The position numbers and the translations under genes are program-made. From Clostridia bacterium (GTDB lineage Bacteria > Bacillota > Clostridia > Christensenellales > CALWSW01), in assembly GCA_019421925.1 (NCBI GenBank), contig JAHZEH010000024.1, positions 9,300 through 15,020 on the forward strand: a stretch of 5,721 nucleotides of DNA, written 5' to 3'. The notes below the pieces were generated by a model. It saw only the letters and a list, made by a program, of their open reading frames with translations, had not been told where the DNA came from and did not search any database. Shown here piece after piece: positions 5,228 to 5,721 of the stretch. Each line of letters opens with the position of its first letter. The first letter of the stretch is position 1.

Positions 5228-5721
5228 ATGGAACTGAGACGGGCGGAGAGAAAGGATGCGGCGGCCATCAGCAGGGTTCACGCGGTCAGTTGGAAGAGCG
5301 GATACCGGGGCATGATAGACCAGGAGGATCTGGATGGGGGCAGGGAGGACCACTGGGTCCTGCCCATGTCCCAATGGCTGGAGAGCGGCTCTGTGGAGGC
5401 GGTGATCGCCTGGGAGGACGGGGAGGCGGCGGGCTGCGTGGCCTATGGCCAGTTCACGCCCCCCACCGGGGCGTCCGGGGAGAGCGCACCGCCCCAGGGC
5501 TATGGATATATTCTCTCCCTCTACGTACACCCCCGGTATTTCCGGAGAGGCTATGGCCGCGCCCTGTTGGGGGCCGCAGAGGACGCTCTGCGCGCCAAGG
5601 GGCATGCCGGCAGCTTTCTCTATGTGCTGGATACCAATGCCGGGGCGCGGCGGTTCTATGAGCGCTGCGGCTATGTTTGGGACGGGAGTGCGCTGGACTG
5701 CGGGGTGGGCGGGCAGCGCCT
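5228..5721 (+). CDS. GNAT-family N-acetyltransferase, 3' partial
   Basis: The frame is open from the ATG at 5228 to the right edge (164 codons visible), so the stop lies outside. GNAT enzymes move an acetyl group from acetyl-CoA to an amine on a small molecule or protein; the substrate here cannot be told. The N-terminus (LRRAERKDAAAISRVHAVSW, then YRGMI) matches the opening helix pattern of this family. Residues 94-114 form motif A: ILSLYVHPRYF then RRGYGRALL, the acetyl-CoA pyrophosphate loop. The usual Gln/Arg three residues before the first Gly is F105, a mild departure. Residues 132-149 (VLDTNAGARRFYERCGY) form motif B with the typical N-x-x-A-x-x-FYE-x-x-GY. The visible length is about that of a whole single-domain GNAT. 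It has its own promoter, so it is probably unlinked to the upstream regulator. Confidence 0.9.
   Translation, partial: MELRRAERKDAAAISRVHAVSWKSGYRGMIDQEDLDGGREDHWVLPMSQWLESGSVEAVIAWEDGEAAGCVAYGQFTPPTGASGESAPPQGYGYILSLYVHPRYFRRGYGRALLGAAEDALRAKGHAGSFLYVLDTNAGARRFYERCGYVWDGSALDCGVGGQR

Noticed and set aside
4586..5605. 339-residue minus strand ORF
   Set aside because: It lies antisense to the acetyltransferase gene and the Hpt relic, is rich in Pro/Arg/Ser as expected for the reverse of GC-rich DNA, and has no recognisable motif.
1..5721. CRISPR array, tRNA, rRNA, insertion sequence or defence system
   Set aside because: I found no regularly spaced repeats, cloverleaf with a CCA end, rRNA-like sequence, transposase motif or terminal inverted repeats on either strand.

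Overview
The window looks like a chromosomal stretch from a Gram-positive gut Firmicute, most likely an Oscillospiraceae-type clostridium of the Flavonifractor/Oscillibacter kind. The evidence is a sortase-anchored surface protein with a Cna_B domain, a clostridial receiver/HD-GYP/PAS regulator followed by a clostridial-type Hpt relic, Shine-Dalgarno-led starts, and GC-rich intergenic DNA. This placement is inferred from gene style, not from a marker gene. All recognisable genes are on the + strand.

Region 1 (1-2630) is the 3' part of a large cell-wall-anchored surface protein gene whose start lies outside the window. It is no longer one reading frame. Frame 2 runs from the left edge to a TGA at 941-943, frame 3 runs from 936 to a TGA at 2040-2042, and the same frame 3 continues to a TAG at 2628-2630. 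Both breaks can be explained at base level. The first is a tandem GAAT duplication (938-945); removing one copy joins the two frames. The second is a TGA exactly where Cna_B domains carry their conserved Trp (TGG to TGA). The last segment holds the rest of Cna_B, a Pro-rich wall spacer, IPKTG, a membrane helix and a basic tail. I read the locus as a recently broken pseudogene.

Region 2 (2631-2984) is GC-rich and has no confident gene. It carries several inverted repeats, including a perfect 12-bp stem, and possible scraps of old coding sequence.

Region 3 (2985-4601) is one intact 538-residue regulator: receiver, HD-GYP cyclic-di-GMP phosphodiesterase, C-terminal PAS-like domain. The phosphodiesterase metal ligands look complete. 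The receiver has Asn where the phosphoacceptor Asp should be and Arg where the conserved Lys should be.

Region 4 (4592 to about 4918) overlaps the regulator's end and appears to be a decayed Hpt (histidine phosphotransfer) gene. Hpt-like pieces lie in order but in shifting frames, and the phosphorylated His position reads as Arg. Together with the receiver change, this suggests a phosphorelay that has lost both phosphotransfer residues.

Region 5 (5038-5721) holds a very strong hairpin, a well-spaced sigma-A-type promoter, and the start of a GNAT N-acetyltransferase gene that runs off the right edge.
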